From assembly GCA_963706535.1 (NCBI GenBank), contig CAVPMU010000002.1, positions 618,272 through 682,271 on the forward strand: a stretch of DNA of 64,000 nt. Reading direction: 5' to 3'. Both the position numbers and the translations under genes were made by a program. Source of the DNA: RPQJ01 sp963706535 (GTDB taxonomy: Bacteria > Pseudomonadota > Gammaproteobacteria > Steroidobacterales > Steroidobacteraceae). The notes below the pieces were generated by a model. It did not search any database and was not told the DNA's origin. It saw only the letters and a program-made list of their open reading frames with translations. Numbering within the stretch: the first letter of the stretch is position 1; every line of letters begins with the position of its first letter. Shown here piece after piece: positions 1 to 8,143 of the stretch.

Positions 1-273
1 GGCGCGATGCACCGGCAGCATCGCGTCGGTGCCGAGGAGTTCCGCATCCCTCACGTGGACGACGTCGGCCAGCAGATCGTTGTCGTACTGCGCTGTTCCG
101 AGGACCTCGGCGAGTCGCGCGACGCGACGCTCGCGGTCGCTCGCCTCGATCCGCGGCCGGGCCAGGTCGTGCACCACGGCCACCCCGCCGACCGCGAGCC
201 CGCCTGCCACGGCCAGGATCACGGCCGCGCGCAGGGGCCGTAGTCGCGTCCGTTCAGCGCCCGGTGTGTCCAT
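1..273 (-). CDS. rnfG: RnfG, electron transport complex subunit G (5' part only, cut by window edge)
   Basis: Reading the minus strand from an ATG at 273 gives an open frame of 91 codons that runs off the window. A short cytoplasmic start is followed by one membrane segment (about residues 15-35) and a charged region, the usual start of RnfG/RsxG. In the family this subunit carries a covalent FMN on a Thr in its periplasmic part, which lies outside the window. It overlaps the rnfD stop by 20 bp and follows it in the same direction, as in rnfABCDGE operons. The identification rests on operon position plus the N-terminal anchor, since no catalytic motif is visible. Confidence 0.8.
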   Translation of the reverse strand, partial: MDTPGAERTRLRPLRAAVILAVAGGLAVGGVAVVHDLARPRIEASDRERRVARLAEVLGTAQYDNDLLADVVHVRDAELLGTDAMLPVHRA

Positions 274-1222
274 GGATCCTCGGCACGGTGTAGCGATCGA
301 TCATGGGAGCCGCGAGGTTCATCAGCAGCACGGCGAAGGCGATGCCGTCCGGATAGCCGCCCCAGGTCCGGATCATCCAGGCGAGGGCACCGATGCCGGC
401 ACCGTAGTAGAGCCGCCCACGGTCGCTGGTGGCGGCCGAGACCGGGTCCGTCGCAATGAAGAAAGCGCCGAGCATCGTCGCGCCCGAGAACAGGTGAAAC
501 GTGGTGGAGGCATGGGCGCCCGGGTCGACCGTGTGCATCAGCGCCGCTGGCAGCGCGATCCCCGCCAGTACCGCGACGGGAATGTGCCAGCGCACGATTC
601 GGCGTGCCAGCAGGTAGAGGCCGCCGGCGAGCGCGGCCGCGTTGACCCACTCGGCACCGGAATCGCCGAGCGCGCCGAACGCGGGCTGCACGAAGATCTC
701 CTGCATGGTCAGGCGCTGGCCGAGGCCCGTGCGCAGCTGGTCGAGCGCCGTCGCGCCGGAGACGGCGTCCCAGCCGAGTCCGAACACGGGCACGGTCCAG
801 CGCGTCATCTCGAGTGGAAAGGAAACCAGCAGCACCGCGTAGCCCACCATGGCGGGATTGAACGGATTGCAGCCGAGACCGCCGTAGACGTGCTTGCCGA
901 GCAGCACCGCTACGGCCGTGCCGAGCCCCGCGAGCCACCACGGCAGCAGGGGTGGCACGCTCAGTGCCAGCAGTGCCGCGGTCACGAGCACGCTGCCGTC
1001 GGCGAGGAAGCGCCGCGCATCGACGCGCCGCAGGCGCAGCGCCGCCGCCTCGCAGGCGAGCGCCACGAGCGCGCAGGTCGCGAGCTGCAGCAGCACGCGC
1101 GGGCCGTAGAGCGCGACCTGCACGATCGCGACCGGCAGCAGCGCGAGTAGCACCCGCATCATCACCCGGCTCACCGTGAAGCCGGCGATGACGTGCGGGG
1201 CGGGGCTGGTGTCGAACCTCAC
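254..1222 (-). CDS. rnfD: RnfD, electron transport complex membrane subunit D
   Basis: This 322-residue protein has many hydrophobic helices and belongs to the NqrB/RnfD family. The flavinylation motif SGAT is at residues 155-158, so Thr158 is the expected site of covalent FMN attachment. The conserved HVYGGLGCNPFNPAMVGYA stretch lies around 111-129. RnfD is a core membrane subunit of the ferredoxin:NAD+ oxidoreductase, or SoxR-reducing, complex. Its start overlaps the rnfC stop by 4 bp (ATGA), showing translational coupling. Length is slightly short for RnfD (usually about 350) but complete. Confidence 0.93.
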   Translation of the reverse strand: MRFDTSPAPHVIAGFTVSRVMMRVLLALLPVAIVQVALYGPRVLLQLATCALVALACEAAALRLRRVDARRFLADGSVLVTAALLALSVPPLLPWWLAGLGTAVAVLLGKHVYGGLGCNPFNPAMVGYAVLLVSFPLEMTRWTVPVFGLGWDAVSGATALDQLRTGLGQRLTMQEIFVQPAFGALGDSGAEWVNAAALAGGLYLLARRIVRWHIPVAVLAGIALPAALMHTVDPGAHASTTFHLFSGATMLGAFFIATDPVSAATSDRGRLYYGAGIGALAWMIRTWGGYPDGIAFAVLLMNLAAPMIDRYTVPRIHGHTGR

Positions 1223-2682
1223 GTGGCGGACCCCGACGATCCGTCGCCACGTGCGCGGGCTCTTGCCTCCTCGAACGCCCGGCGCTCCGCTTCGGCCTGT
1301 GCCGCGAGCCGCCGTTCACGCTGCTCGAAGCGTCGTCGTGCGTCGTCCGCGCGCTGCCGATCCTCGTCGCGTGCATGAGCCGCGGTCCGCGCCGCGCGGA
1401 AGCGCGCCGTGAGGGGAATGCGGCTCGGGCACACGTAGTCGCAACAACCGCACTCGATGCAGTCCGCCAGCCCGTACCGTGCCGACAGCCCGATGTCCGC
1501 AGCCGCCACGGCGCGGTGCAACTGCTGCGGCAGCAATCCGACGGGGCAGGCGCTCGCGCAGTCCCCGCAGCGCATGCACGGCATCTCGATGCCGTGCGCC
1601 ACGAGGTCGGCGTCGGCCGCGACGAGAATGCAGTTCATCGCCTTGCTGAGCGTGACTGCGTCGGTCGGCAGCGCGACGCCCGTCATCGAGCCGCCTGCGA
1701 CCAGGCGTCGTGGCTCGCCGCGATAGCCGCCGCAGTCCGCGACCAGTGCGGCAATCGGCGTGCCGATGCGCGCCTCGAGATTGGCGGGCCGGGCCACGCC
1801 GCTGCCGGTGATCGTCACGATCCGCGCGATGCAGGGCTCGCCGGTACGCGCCCACGCCGCGACGGCCGCGGCCGTGCCTACGTTCTGGCACAGCAGCCCG
1901 ACCGACGGCGGCAGCGCGTCGTGTGGTACCTCGCTGCCCGTCACCGCGGCCAGCAACTGCCGTTCTGCGCCGGCAGGGTACGAGGCCGGCAGGACCATGA
2001 CCTGCAGCCGGTCGTCTCCGAGGGAGGCCAGCGCCTCGTGCAGGGCCGCGATCGCCTCGGGCTTGTCGTCCTCGACCGCGATCGTGGTGCGTGCAGCGCC
2101 GCTGGCCCTCATCAGGACCTGCGCACCGAACGCCACGTCGGCGGGCCGCTCGCGCATCAGGGCATCGTCGCAGGAGATCCAGGGCTCGCACTCGGCGCCG
2201 TTCAGCACGAGGTGCCCGACCGAGCGCGCGCGGGCCGCCTCGAGCTTGGTGCTGGTCGGGAAGGCTGCGCCGCCGAGGCCCACGATTCCCGCCCGGCGCA
2301 TCGTCTCGACGAGGCCTGCCGGGTCGAGCGACTCGAGGTCCGGGGCCTCGATGCGCGGGTCGCGGGCATCGGACCCGTCGTTGTCGATCACGATGGCCGG
2401 ACCGCTGCCACGCGCGGTCTCGCTCGCAACGATGTCGCGCACGGTCCCCGAGACCGGCGAGTGGATCGTCGCGGCGTTGCTGCTGGCGGGTTGCGCGATG
2501 GGCGTGCCGAGGAACACGCGCGTGCCCGGGACGACCACGGGATCGGCATGGCCGCCCGCACCCTGGTCCAGGGCGACGATGGCGCTGAGCGGCGGGGTCG
2601 CCGCACGCAATCGCTGCTGCATTACGCCCGCCTTGTGCGGCTCGAGGCGCAGGCCGTCCGGGAATCGATTGCGGGCGGGCAT
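1219..2682 (-). CDS. rnfC: RnfC, electron transport complex subunit C (NADH/FMN and 2x[4Fe-4S])
   Basis: The 487-residue protein has the RnfC order: an N-terminal barrel-sandwich segment, the FMN/NADH-binding domain with the glycine-rich VGLGGAAFPTSTKL stretch, a SLBB-like part, and two 4Fe-4S motifs, CMRCGDCASACP and CIECGCCDYVCP, near residues 370-420. A charged, Ala-rich tail follows, as is common in proteobacterial RnfC. It is the peripheral NADH-side subunit of the Rnf complex. Its ATG directly abuts the rnfB stop codon. Confidence 0.94.
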   Translation of the reverse strand: MPARNRFPDGLRLEPHKAGVMQQRLRAATPPLSAIVALDQGAGGHADPVVVPGTRVFLGTPIAQPASSNAATIHSPVSGTVRDIVASETARGSGPAIVIDNDGSDARDPRIEAPDLESLDPAGLVETMRRAGIVGLGGAAFPTSTKLEAARARSVGHLVLNGAECEPWISCDDALMRERPADVAFGAQVLMRASGAARTTIAVEDDKPEAIAALHEALASLGDDRLQVMVLPASYPAGAERQLLAAVTGSEVPHDALPPSVGLLCQNVGTAAAVAAWARTGEPCIARIVTITGSGVARPANLEARIGTPIAALVADCGGYRGEPRRLVAGGSMTGVALPTDAVTLSKAMNCILVAADADLVAHGIEMPCMRCGDCASACPVGLLPQQLHRAVAAADIGLSARYGLADCIECGCCDYVCPSRIPLTARFRAARTAAHARDEDRQRADDARRRFEQRERRLAAQAEAERRAFEEARARARGDGSSGSAT

Positions 2683-3183
2683 CTAGCGCAGCTCGATGCA
2701 GTCGACGGGGCAGGGTGGCAGGCACAGGCCGCAACCGGTGCAGTGAGCCTCGACCACGGTATGCATGAATCGCTGCGCGCCGACGATGGCGTCCACCGGG
2801 CAGGCGGGCAGGCACAGCGCGCACCCGATGCAGCGTTCCTCGTCGATCACGGCGACGGCGCGTGACGTCGCCTCGCCATACCGGGGGTCCACGGCCCTGG
2901 CCTCCCGCCCGAGCAGGTTCGCCAGCGCTCGCACGGTTGCCTCCCCACCGGGTGGACATCGGTCGATGTCCGCTTCGCCCCGCGCGATTGCCACCGCATA
3001 GGGACGGCAACCCGGGTATCGGCACTGTCCGCACTGTGTCTGCGGCAGCAGTGCATCGATCGCGTCGGGCAGGCGGTCTTCGTCGGGCCGCAGACGCATT
3101 GCCGCCCAGCCGAGCGCCGCCCCCATCCCGGCGGCGAAGGCCACGCCGATCGCCATCGCCGGCAGGACCGTCGGATCGCTCAT
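2683..3183 (-). CDS. rnfB: RnfB, ferredoxin-like subunit of the Rnf complex
   Basis: The 166-residue protein has one N-terminal membrane helix, a Cys cluster (TQCGQCRYPGC) typical of the Fe-S domain of RnfB, and two ferredoxin motifs, CIGCALCLPACP and CTGCGLCLPPCP, in the C-terminal third. RnfB accepts electrons from ferredoxin and passes them to the membrane subunits. The ATG at 3183 overlaps the rnfA stop (ATGA). The open frame extends further upstream, but that part is antisense-like sequence inside rnfA, so the internal start was chosen. Confidence 0.93.
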   Translation of the reverse strand: MSDPTVLPAMAIGVAFAAGMGAALGWAAMRLRPDEDRLPDAIDALLPQTQCGQCRYPGCRPYAVAIARGEADIDRCPPGGEATVRALANLLGREARAVDPRYGEATSRAVAVIDEERCIGCALCLPACPVDAIVGAQRFMHTVVEAHCTGCGLCLPPCPVDCIELR

Positions 3184-3761
3184 CGCGCGCCGAGCCCGCT
3201 GAAACCCATGAACGCGAGCGCCATGAGGCCGGCCGTCACCAGCGCGATCGGCGCGCCACGGAACGCCACCGGCACGTCGCCGGCCTCGAGTCGCTCGCGC
3301 AGCGCGGCGAACGCGAGCAGCGCGAGCCCGAAGCCCGCGCCCGCGGCTGCGCCGAACACCAGTGATTCGAGCAACCCGTGCCGGCGGTCGAGGTTCAGCA
3401 GTGCAACGCCGAGCACCGCGCAGTTGGTCGTGATGAGCGGCAGGAACACGCCGAGCAGTTCGTGCAGCAGCGGGCTCGTCGCGCGCACCAGCAACTCGGT
3501 GAACTGCACGACGGCGGCGATCAGCAGGATGAAGACCAGGATGCGCAGGTACTCGAGGCCGAGCGGCTCGAGCACCCACCGCCACGCCAGGTAACTCAGG
3601 CCGGAGGCAAGCGTCAGCACGAAGACCGTGGCGAGCGCCATGCCGGCCGCGGCCTCGAAACGCCGGCTCACGCCTACGAACGGGCACAGGCCCAGGAAAT
3701 TCGTCAGGACGAAGTTGTTGACGAGACTCGCGCCTAGTGCCAGCAGCAGCAGGTCGGTCAT
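3180..3761 (-). CDS. rnfA: RnfA, electron transport complex membrane subunit A
   Basis: The 193-residue, six-helix membrane protein matches RnfA/RsxA in length and in the conserved start with NNFVLTNFLGLCPFVGVS and the internal TTNCAVLGVALLN motif. The two Cys residues in these half-repeats bind the intramembrane [2Fe-2S] cluster in the family. It is the first gene of the rnf run and lies 37 bp after metG in the same direction. The leader in front of its ATG is C-rich on the coding strand and shows no purine-rich ribosome binding site. Confidence 0.93.
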   Translation of the reverse strand: MTDLLLLALGASLVNNFVLTNFLGLCPFVGVSRRFEAAAGMALATVFVLTLASGLSYLAWRWVLEPLGLEYLRILVFILLIAAVVQFTELLVRATSPLLHELLGVFLPLITTNCAVLGVALLNLDRRHGLLESLVFGAAAGAGFGLALLAFAALRERLEAGDVPVAFRGAPIALVTAGLMALAFMGFSGLGAR

Positions 3762-3798
3762 TAGGAAGGGGATAGGGGGTAGGGGGTAGTGACCGGAG
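3762..3798. repeat. GGGGATA/GGGGGTA tandem repeat between metG and rnfA
   Basis: The whole metG-rnfA gap consists of short tandem units (GGGGATA, GGGGGTA, GGGGGTAG) followed by TGACC. Read on the minus strand it begins CGGTCACTAC and continues as runs of C. The same wording, GGTCACTAT followed by runs of C, is found at 12469-12487. This suggests a dispersed simple-repeat family. It replaces the expected ribosome binding site of rnfA. Confidence 0.7.
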
Positions 3799-5814
3799 CT
3801 ATTTCACTTTCATGCCGGGGGCGGCGCCGGCGTCGGGGGCGAGCAGGAAGATGTCGGCCCCGCCGGGGCCCGCGGCGAGGACCATGCCCTCGGACACGCC
3901 GAAGCGCATCTTGCGCGGCTCGAGGTTGGCCACCACGATCGTGAGTCGTCCCACGAGCTTCTGCGGTTCGTAGGCCTGCCGGATGCCGGCGAACACCGTG
4001 CGCCGCTCGCCGCCCACGTCGACCGTGAGCTTGAGCAGCTTGTCGGCACCTGCGACGAGTTCCGCCGCTTCGATGCGCGCGACGCGCAGGTCGATGCGGG
4101 AGAAATCCTCGATGGAGACGCTGGGCAGCGACGGGGTGGCGGTGGGCACGCCGGCCGGCTTCAGGTTTTCGACCGAGGCGGCGAGCAGCGACTTCACGGC
4201 GGCAGGGTCGACGCGCGTCGCGAGCGGCTCGTAGGTGCCGATCGCGTGATCGAGCAGCGGCTCGGCGAGGTCGTCCCAGGACTGCGGTTCGATGCCGAGG
4301 AAGCGCTCCGCGGCGGCCGCGAGTTGCGGCACGATGGGCTTCAGGTACAGCATCAGCGCCCGGAACAGGTTGATGCCCTGCGTGCACACGCCCTGCACGT
4401 CGGCCGCCCGCGCCGGGTCCTTGGCCATCAGCCAGGGCTTGCGCTGGTCGATGTAGAGGTTCGCCTTGTCGGCGAGCAGCATCACCTCGCGCACCACGGC
4501 GGCGAGGTCGCGCCCCTCGTAAGCCTCGCCGATGCGGCCGGACGCGGCGACGAACTCGTCGTAGAGCTCCGGTTCGGGCAGGCGCGCAGCGAGCCGGCCC
4601 CCGGAACCACGCGCGATGAATCCCGCGCAGCGGCTAGCGATGTTGACGAGCTTGCCGACGATGTCGGAGTTGGCCTTGGCGACGAAGTCGTCGAGGTTGA
4701 GGTCGAGGTCCTCGACGCCGGGCCCGAGGCGCGACGCGTAGAAATAGCGCAGGTACTCCGCCGGCAGGTGGTCGAGCCACGCACGCGCGGTGATGAACGT
4801 GCCGCGCGACTTGGACATCTTCTGCCCGTTGACCGTGAGGAAGCCGTGGGCGTACACGGCCGTGGGCGGCCGGTAGCCGGCGCCGTGCAGCACGGCGGGC
4901 CAGAACAGCGTGTGGAAATAGACGATGTCCTTGCCGATGAAGTGGTAGACCTCGGCGGTACTGCCCGGATTCCAGTAGGCGTCGAAGTCGAGGCCCGTGC
5001 GGCGGCAGTAGTTCAGGAGGCTGCCGAGGTAGCCGATCGGCGCATCGAGCCAGACGTAGAAGTACTTGCCTGTCTCGCCGGGGATCTCGAAGCCGAAGTA
5101 CGGCGCATCGCGCGAGATGTCCCAGTCGCGCAGTCCCGCCGTGAACCACTCATCGAGCTTTGCGGTCACCGCCTGCTGCAGCCGGCCGGACCCGGTCCAT
5201 TCGCGCAGCCACGGCTCGAAGTCGCCGAGGCGGAAGAACAGGTGCTCGGAGTCGCGCTGCACGGGCGGCGTGCCGCTCACCACGGAGATCGCGTCCTTGA
5301 GGTCGGCCGGCGTGTAGGTGGCCCCGCAGGACTCGCAGCTGTCGCCGTACTGGTCGAGCGCCCCGCAGCGCGGGCACGTGCCGCGCACGTAGCGGTCCGG
5401 CAGGAACATCTGCGCCTGCTCGTCGTAGGCCTGGCGGATCGTCTCGCGGCGGATGTGTCCGCCGGCCACGAGTCGCCGGTAGATGGTCTCCGTGACCTCG
5501 CGATTCTCGGACGAGTGCGTGGTGTGGAAGTTGTCGAAGGAGATGCCGAAGTCGCCGAAGTCCCTCACCTGCTCCGCGCCGTAGCGCGCGATCAGTTCCT
5601 CCGGGGTCACGCCGTCCTGCCGCGCCTTGAGCATGATCGGCGTGCCGTGCGCGTCGCTCGCGCAGACGTACAGGCAGTCGTGGCCGCGCAGCCGCTGGTA
5701 GCGCACCCAGATGTCGGTCTGGACGTACTCGACGACGTGCCCGAGGTGCGGGGCGCCGTTCGCATACGGCAACGCGCTCGTGACGAGGATTTTGCGGCGG
5801 TTCGATGTGCTCAT
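3799..5814 (-). CDS. metG: Methionyl-tRNA synthetase
   Basis: This class I synthetase has 671 residues from the ATG at 5814. The HLGH signature is at residues 23-26, the zinc-binding Cys at 147, 150, 160 and 163 (CPRC...CESC), and KMSKS at 332-336. A C-terminal tRNA-binding domain of the EMAPII type (about 570-671) starts at IDLRVARIEAAELV. The frame stays open 14 codons further upstream, but family proteins begin close to the RKILVTSALPYANG motif. It makes Met-tRNA in the cytoplasm. It lies between the type IV pilus ATPases and rnf, all on the same strand. Confidence 0.96.
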   Translation of the reverse strand: MSTSNRRKILVTSALPYANGAPHLGHVVEYVQTDIWVRYQRLRGHDCLYVCASDAHGTPIMLKARQDGVTPEELIARYGAEQVRDFGDFGISFDNFHTTHSSENREVTETIYRRLVAGGHIRRETIRQAYDEQAQMFLPDRYVRGTCPRCGALDQYGDSCESCGATYTPADLKDAISVVSGTPPVQRDSEHLFFRLGDFEPWLREWTGSGRLQQAVTAKLDEWFTAGLRDWDISRDAPYFGFEIPGETGKYFYVWLDAPIGYLGSLLNYCRRTGLDFDAYWNPGSTAEVYHFIGKDIVYFHTLFWPAVLHGAGYRPPTAVYAHGFLTVNGQKMSKSRGTFITARAWLDHLPAEYLRYFYASRLGPGVEDLDLNLDDFVAKANSDIVGKLVNIASRCAGFIARGSGGRLAARLPEPELYDEFVAASGRIGEAYEGRDLAAVVREVMLLADKANLYIDQRKPWLMAKDPARAADVQGVCTQGINLFRALMLYLKPIVPQLAAAAERFLGIEPQSWDDLAEPLLDHAIGTYEPLATRVDPAAVKSLLAASVENLKPAGVPTATPSLPSVSIEDFSRIDLRVARIEAAELVAGADKLLKLTVDVGGERRTVFAGIRQAYEPQKLVGRLTIVVANLEPRKMRFGVSEGMVLAAGPGGADIFLLAPDAGAAPGMKVK

Positions 5815-5841
5815 GGGACGGGACGGCGGGCAGGGCGCGGG

Positions 5842-5847
5842 ATTATG
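5842..5847 (-). promoter_or_regulatory. Possible extended -10 promoter element for metG
   Basis: On the minus strand TGGCATAAT reads as an extended -10 (TGn plus CATAAT). It lies about 28 bp before the metG ATG, in a 94-bp gap that is otherwise almost pure G and C. No good -35 was found at 17 bp. The call is motif inspection only. Confidence 0.4.
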
Positions 5848-5908
5848 CCATGCCAAGCCGCCCGCCGGCCCCGGGACGGGCCCGGCCGCGCGGCGGGGGG
5901 GCGGAGCC

Positions 5909-7030
5909 TCAGCCGACGTCCTTGAACTGCTCGAAGCGCTGCTTGTTGATGCCCTTCTCGTAGGCCGAGCGCCCGGTGATCAGGCCCTTGTCGAGCATCT
6001 CCTGGATCGCCGTGTCCATGGTCCGCATGCCGTGCTGGCCGCCGCTCTGCATCGCGTTCTCGAGCTGGTCGAGCTTGCCCTGGCGGATCAGGTTGGAGAC
6101 GGCCGGCGTGTTGACCAGCAGCTCGAGCGCGGCGACGCGCCCGCGCTTGTCGGCACGCTGGATCAGCTGCTGCGAGATCACGCCACGCAGCGAGGTCGAC
6201 AGCATGGTGCGCACGTGCGCCTGCTTGTCGGAGGGGAAGGCGTTCACGATGCGGTCGACGGTGGCCGCCGCGCCGTTGGTGTGCAGCGTGCCCATCACCA
6301 GGATGCCCATCTCGGCCGCGGTCACCGCGATGCTCATCGTCTCGAGGTCGCGCAATTCGCCCACCAGGACCACGTCGGGGTCCTCGCGCAGTGCCGAGTG
6401 CAGCGCCTCGGCGAAGCCCGGGCTGTGGATGCCCACCTCGCGCTGGCTCACCAGGCAGCTCTTGCGCGGGTGCACGAACTCGATCGGATCCTCGATGGTG
6501 AGGATGTGGCCCTTCACCCGCGTGTTGATGTCGTCGATCATCGCGGCGAGCGTCGTCGACTTGCCGGAGCCGGTCTTGCCCGTCACCAGGATCAGGCCGT
6601 TGTTGGTGCGGCAGAGGCTGCGCACCGATTCGGGCATGTTGAGCTGGTCGAGCGTGAGCGCCCTGGAGGGTATCGCGCGCAGCACGCCGCCCAGGCCGCC
6701 GATGTGGCGGAACACGTTGACGCGGAAGCGCGACACGCCCGGGATCGTGTAGGCGAAGTCCGCGCCGTCCTTCTCCTCGAGGCGCGCCAGTGCCTGCCGG
6801 GTCATGATCTCGGTGAGCATCTCGCGCACCTGCTCCTGCCCGAGGCGCTCCTCGCGCAGGGTCTGCAACTCGCCGTAGAGACGGATGCGCGGGGGGTCGC
6901 CCGCCACGAAGTGCAGGTCCGAGCCGTTCTTGGCGAGCACCTCGCGCAGGTAATCGTCGATGCGGCGCGGGACGTGCTGCGGCCCCGTGCCGGAGAGGGT
7001 ACCGGTGGCCTGGCTCGGATCCACGCTCAT
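5909..7030 (-). CDS. PilT/PilU-type twitching motility ATPase (second of a pair)
   Basis: The 373-residue secretion ATPase has Walker A GKTGSGKST at 151-159, a Walker B region around DPDVVLVGELRD (218-229) and the His box GTLHT near 247-251. The N-terminal PAS-like domain starts with the PilT-type SDLHFVAGDPPRIR. These hexameric ATPases power disassembly and retraction of type IV pili at the inner membrane. The start overlaps the stop of the preceding paralogue by 4 bp, which resembles pilT-pilU order. The C-terminus ends soon after the AYEKGINKQRFEQF region, as in PilU. PilU is likely, but the pair could be two PilT paralogues. Confidence 0.88.
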   Translation of the reverse strand: MSVDPSQATGTLSGTGPQHVPRRIDDYLREVLAKNGSDLHFVAGDPPRIRLYGELQTLREERLGQEQVREMLTEIMTRQALARLEEKDGADFAYTIPGVSRFRVNVFRHIGGLGGVLRAIPSRALTLDQLNMPESVRSLCRTNNGLILVTGKTGSGKSTTLAAMIDDINTRVKGHILTIEDPIEFVHPRKSCLVSQREVGIHSPGFAEALHSALREDPDVVLVGELRDLETMSIAVTAAEMGILVMGTLHTNGAAATVDRIVNAFPSDKQAHVRTMLSTSLRGVISQQLIQRADKRGRVAALELLVNTPAVSNLIRQGKLDQLENAMQSGGQHGMRTMDTAIQEMLDKGLITGRSAYEKGINKQRFEQFKDVG

Positions 7031-8127
7031 GTCGCCCCCTGCGTGATGTCGGCCTTGAGCATCGCGGTGCCATCCGCGACGTAGCGCGTGAAGGGCCGCT
7101 TGTCCGTGGCGTAGACGAAGGCGTCCTCGGGATCGACCTCCCGTGCCTGGACCGCGGCGAGCAGCGCCTGGTCCATCGTCTGCATGCCGGCCTCGCGCCC
7201 GGTCTGCAGCTGGGAGGGCAGCATGTGGGTCTGGTCGGTCATGATGAGCTTGCCGATCGCGCGGTTCATCACCATCACCTCGCAGATCGCCTTGCGGCCG
7301 CGCAGGTCGGGCGTGCGCACCAGCACCTGCGTCACCACGCCGATCAGGCCCTGCGAGAGGAAGCTCTTGGTCTGCTCGCGCTCCTCGGCCGGCAGCGCGT
7401 CGACCATGCGGTCGATGGTCTTGACCGCGCTCGTGGTGTGCAGCGTGCCGAGCACGAGGTGCCCGGTCTCGGCCGCGGTCATCGCCCAGCGCACGGTGTC
7501 CGCGTCGCGCAGCTCGCCCACCAGGATCACGTCCGGGTCCTCGCGCATCGCGGCGCGCACGCCCTCCGCGAACGACGGCAGGTGGGTGTGCAGCTCGCGC
7601 TGGATGACCTGCGCCTGCTTGCTGCGGTGGACGAACTCGATCGGGTCCTCGAGGCTCACGATGTTCAGGCGGCGCGTCCGGTTCAGGTGGTCGATCATCG
7701 CGGCGAGGGTGGTGGACTTGCCGGTGCCGGTGGACCCGGTCACGAGCACCATGCCCTGGTGGTAGTCGCAGAACCTGCGCACGATCGGCGGCAGGCCGAG
7801 CGAATCGAGCGTCGGCACCTCGCTCGGGATGGTGCGGAACACCGCGCCCACGCCCGTGTCCTTGCGGAACAGGTTGACGCGGAAGCGGCTGCCGTCCTCC
7901 GCGACGTAGGAGAAGTCGATGTCGTGGCCCTTGCGGAACTGCTCCTGCTGCGAGGGGCTCAGGATCTCCGTGACGTAGGTCTCGAGCTCGGCGTCGCCGA
8001 GGTTGCGGAACTTGATCGGCATCAGGTCGCCGTTCATGCGCAGCATCGGCGGCACCCCGACGGCGAGGTGCACGTCCGAGCAGCCTTGCGAGGCGCCGAG
8101 CTTCAGGAATGCGTCGATGCGTGCCAT
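7027..8127 (-). CDS. PilT-type twitching motility ATPase (first of a pair)
   Basis: The 366-residue paralogue of the following gene carries Walker A GSTGTGKST at 131-139, Walker B DPDVILVGELRD at 198-209 and a GTLHT box. Its N-terminus has the PilT-family SDVHLAVGVPPMLRMNGDL stretch. It sits 16 bp after a HEAT-repeat protein kinase gene and overlaps the next ATPase by 4 bp, so the three genes should be co-transcribed. Assignment to PilT rather than PilU is by order only. It has a shorter N-terminus than the second paralogue. Confidence 0.88.
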   Translation of the reverse strand: MARIDAFLKLGASQGCSDVHLAVGVPPMLRMNGDLMPIKFRNLGDAELETYVTEILSPSQQEQFRKGHDIDFSYVAEDGSRFRVNLFRKDTGVGAVFRTIPSEVPTLDSLGLPPIVRRFCDYHQGMVLVTGSTGTGKSTTLAAMIDHLNRTRRLNIVSLEDPIEFVHRSKQAQVIQRELHTHLPSFAEGVRAAMREDPDVILVGELRDADTVRWAMTAAETGHLVLGTLHTTSAVKTIDRMVDALPAEEREQTKSFLSQGLIGVVTQVLVRTPDLRGRKAICEVMVMNRAIGKLIMTDQTHMLPSQLQTGREAGMQTMDQALLAAVQAREVDPEDAFVYATDKRPFTRYVADGTAMLKADITQGAT

Positions 8128-8143
8128 GGCGTCTGCCGTGACC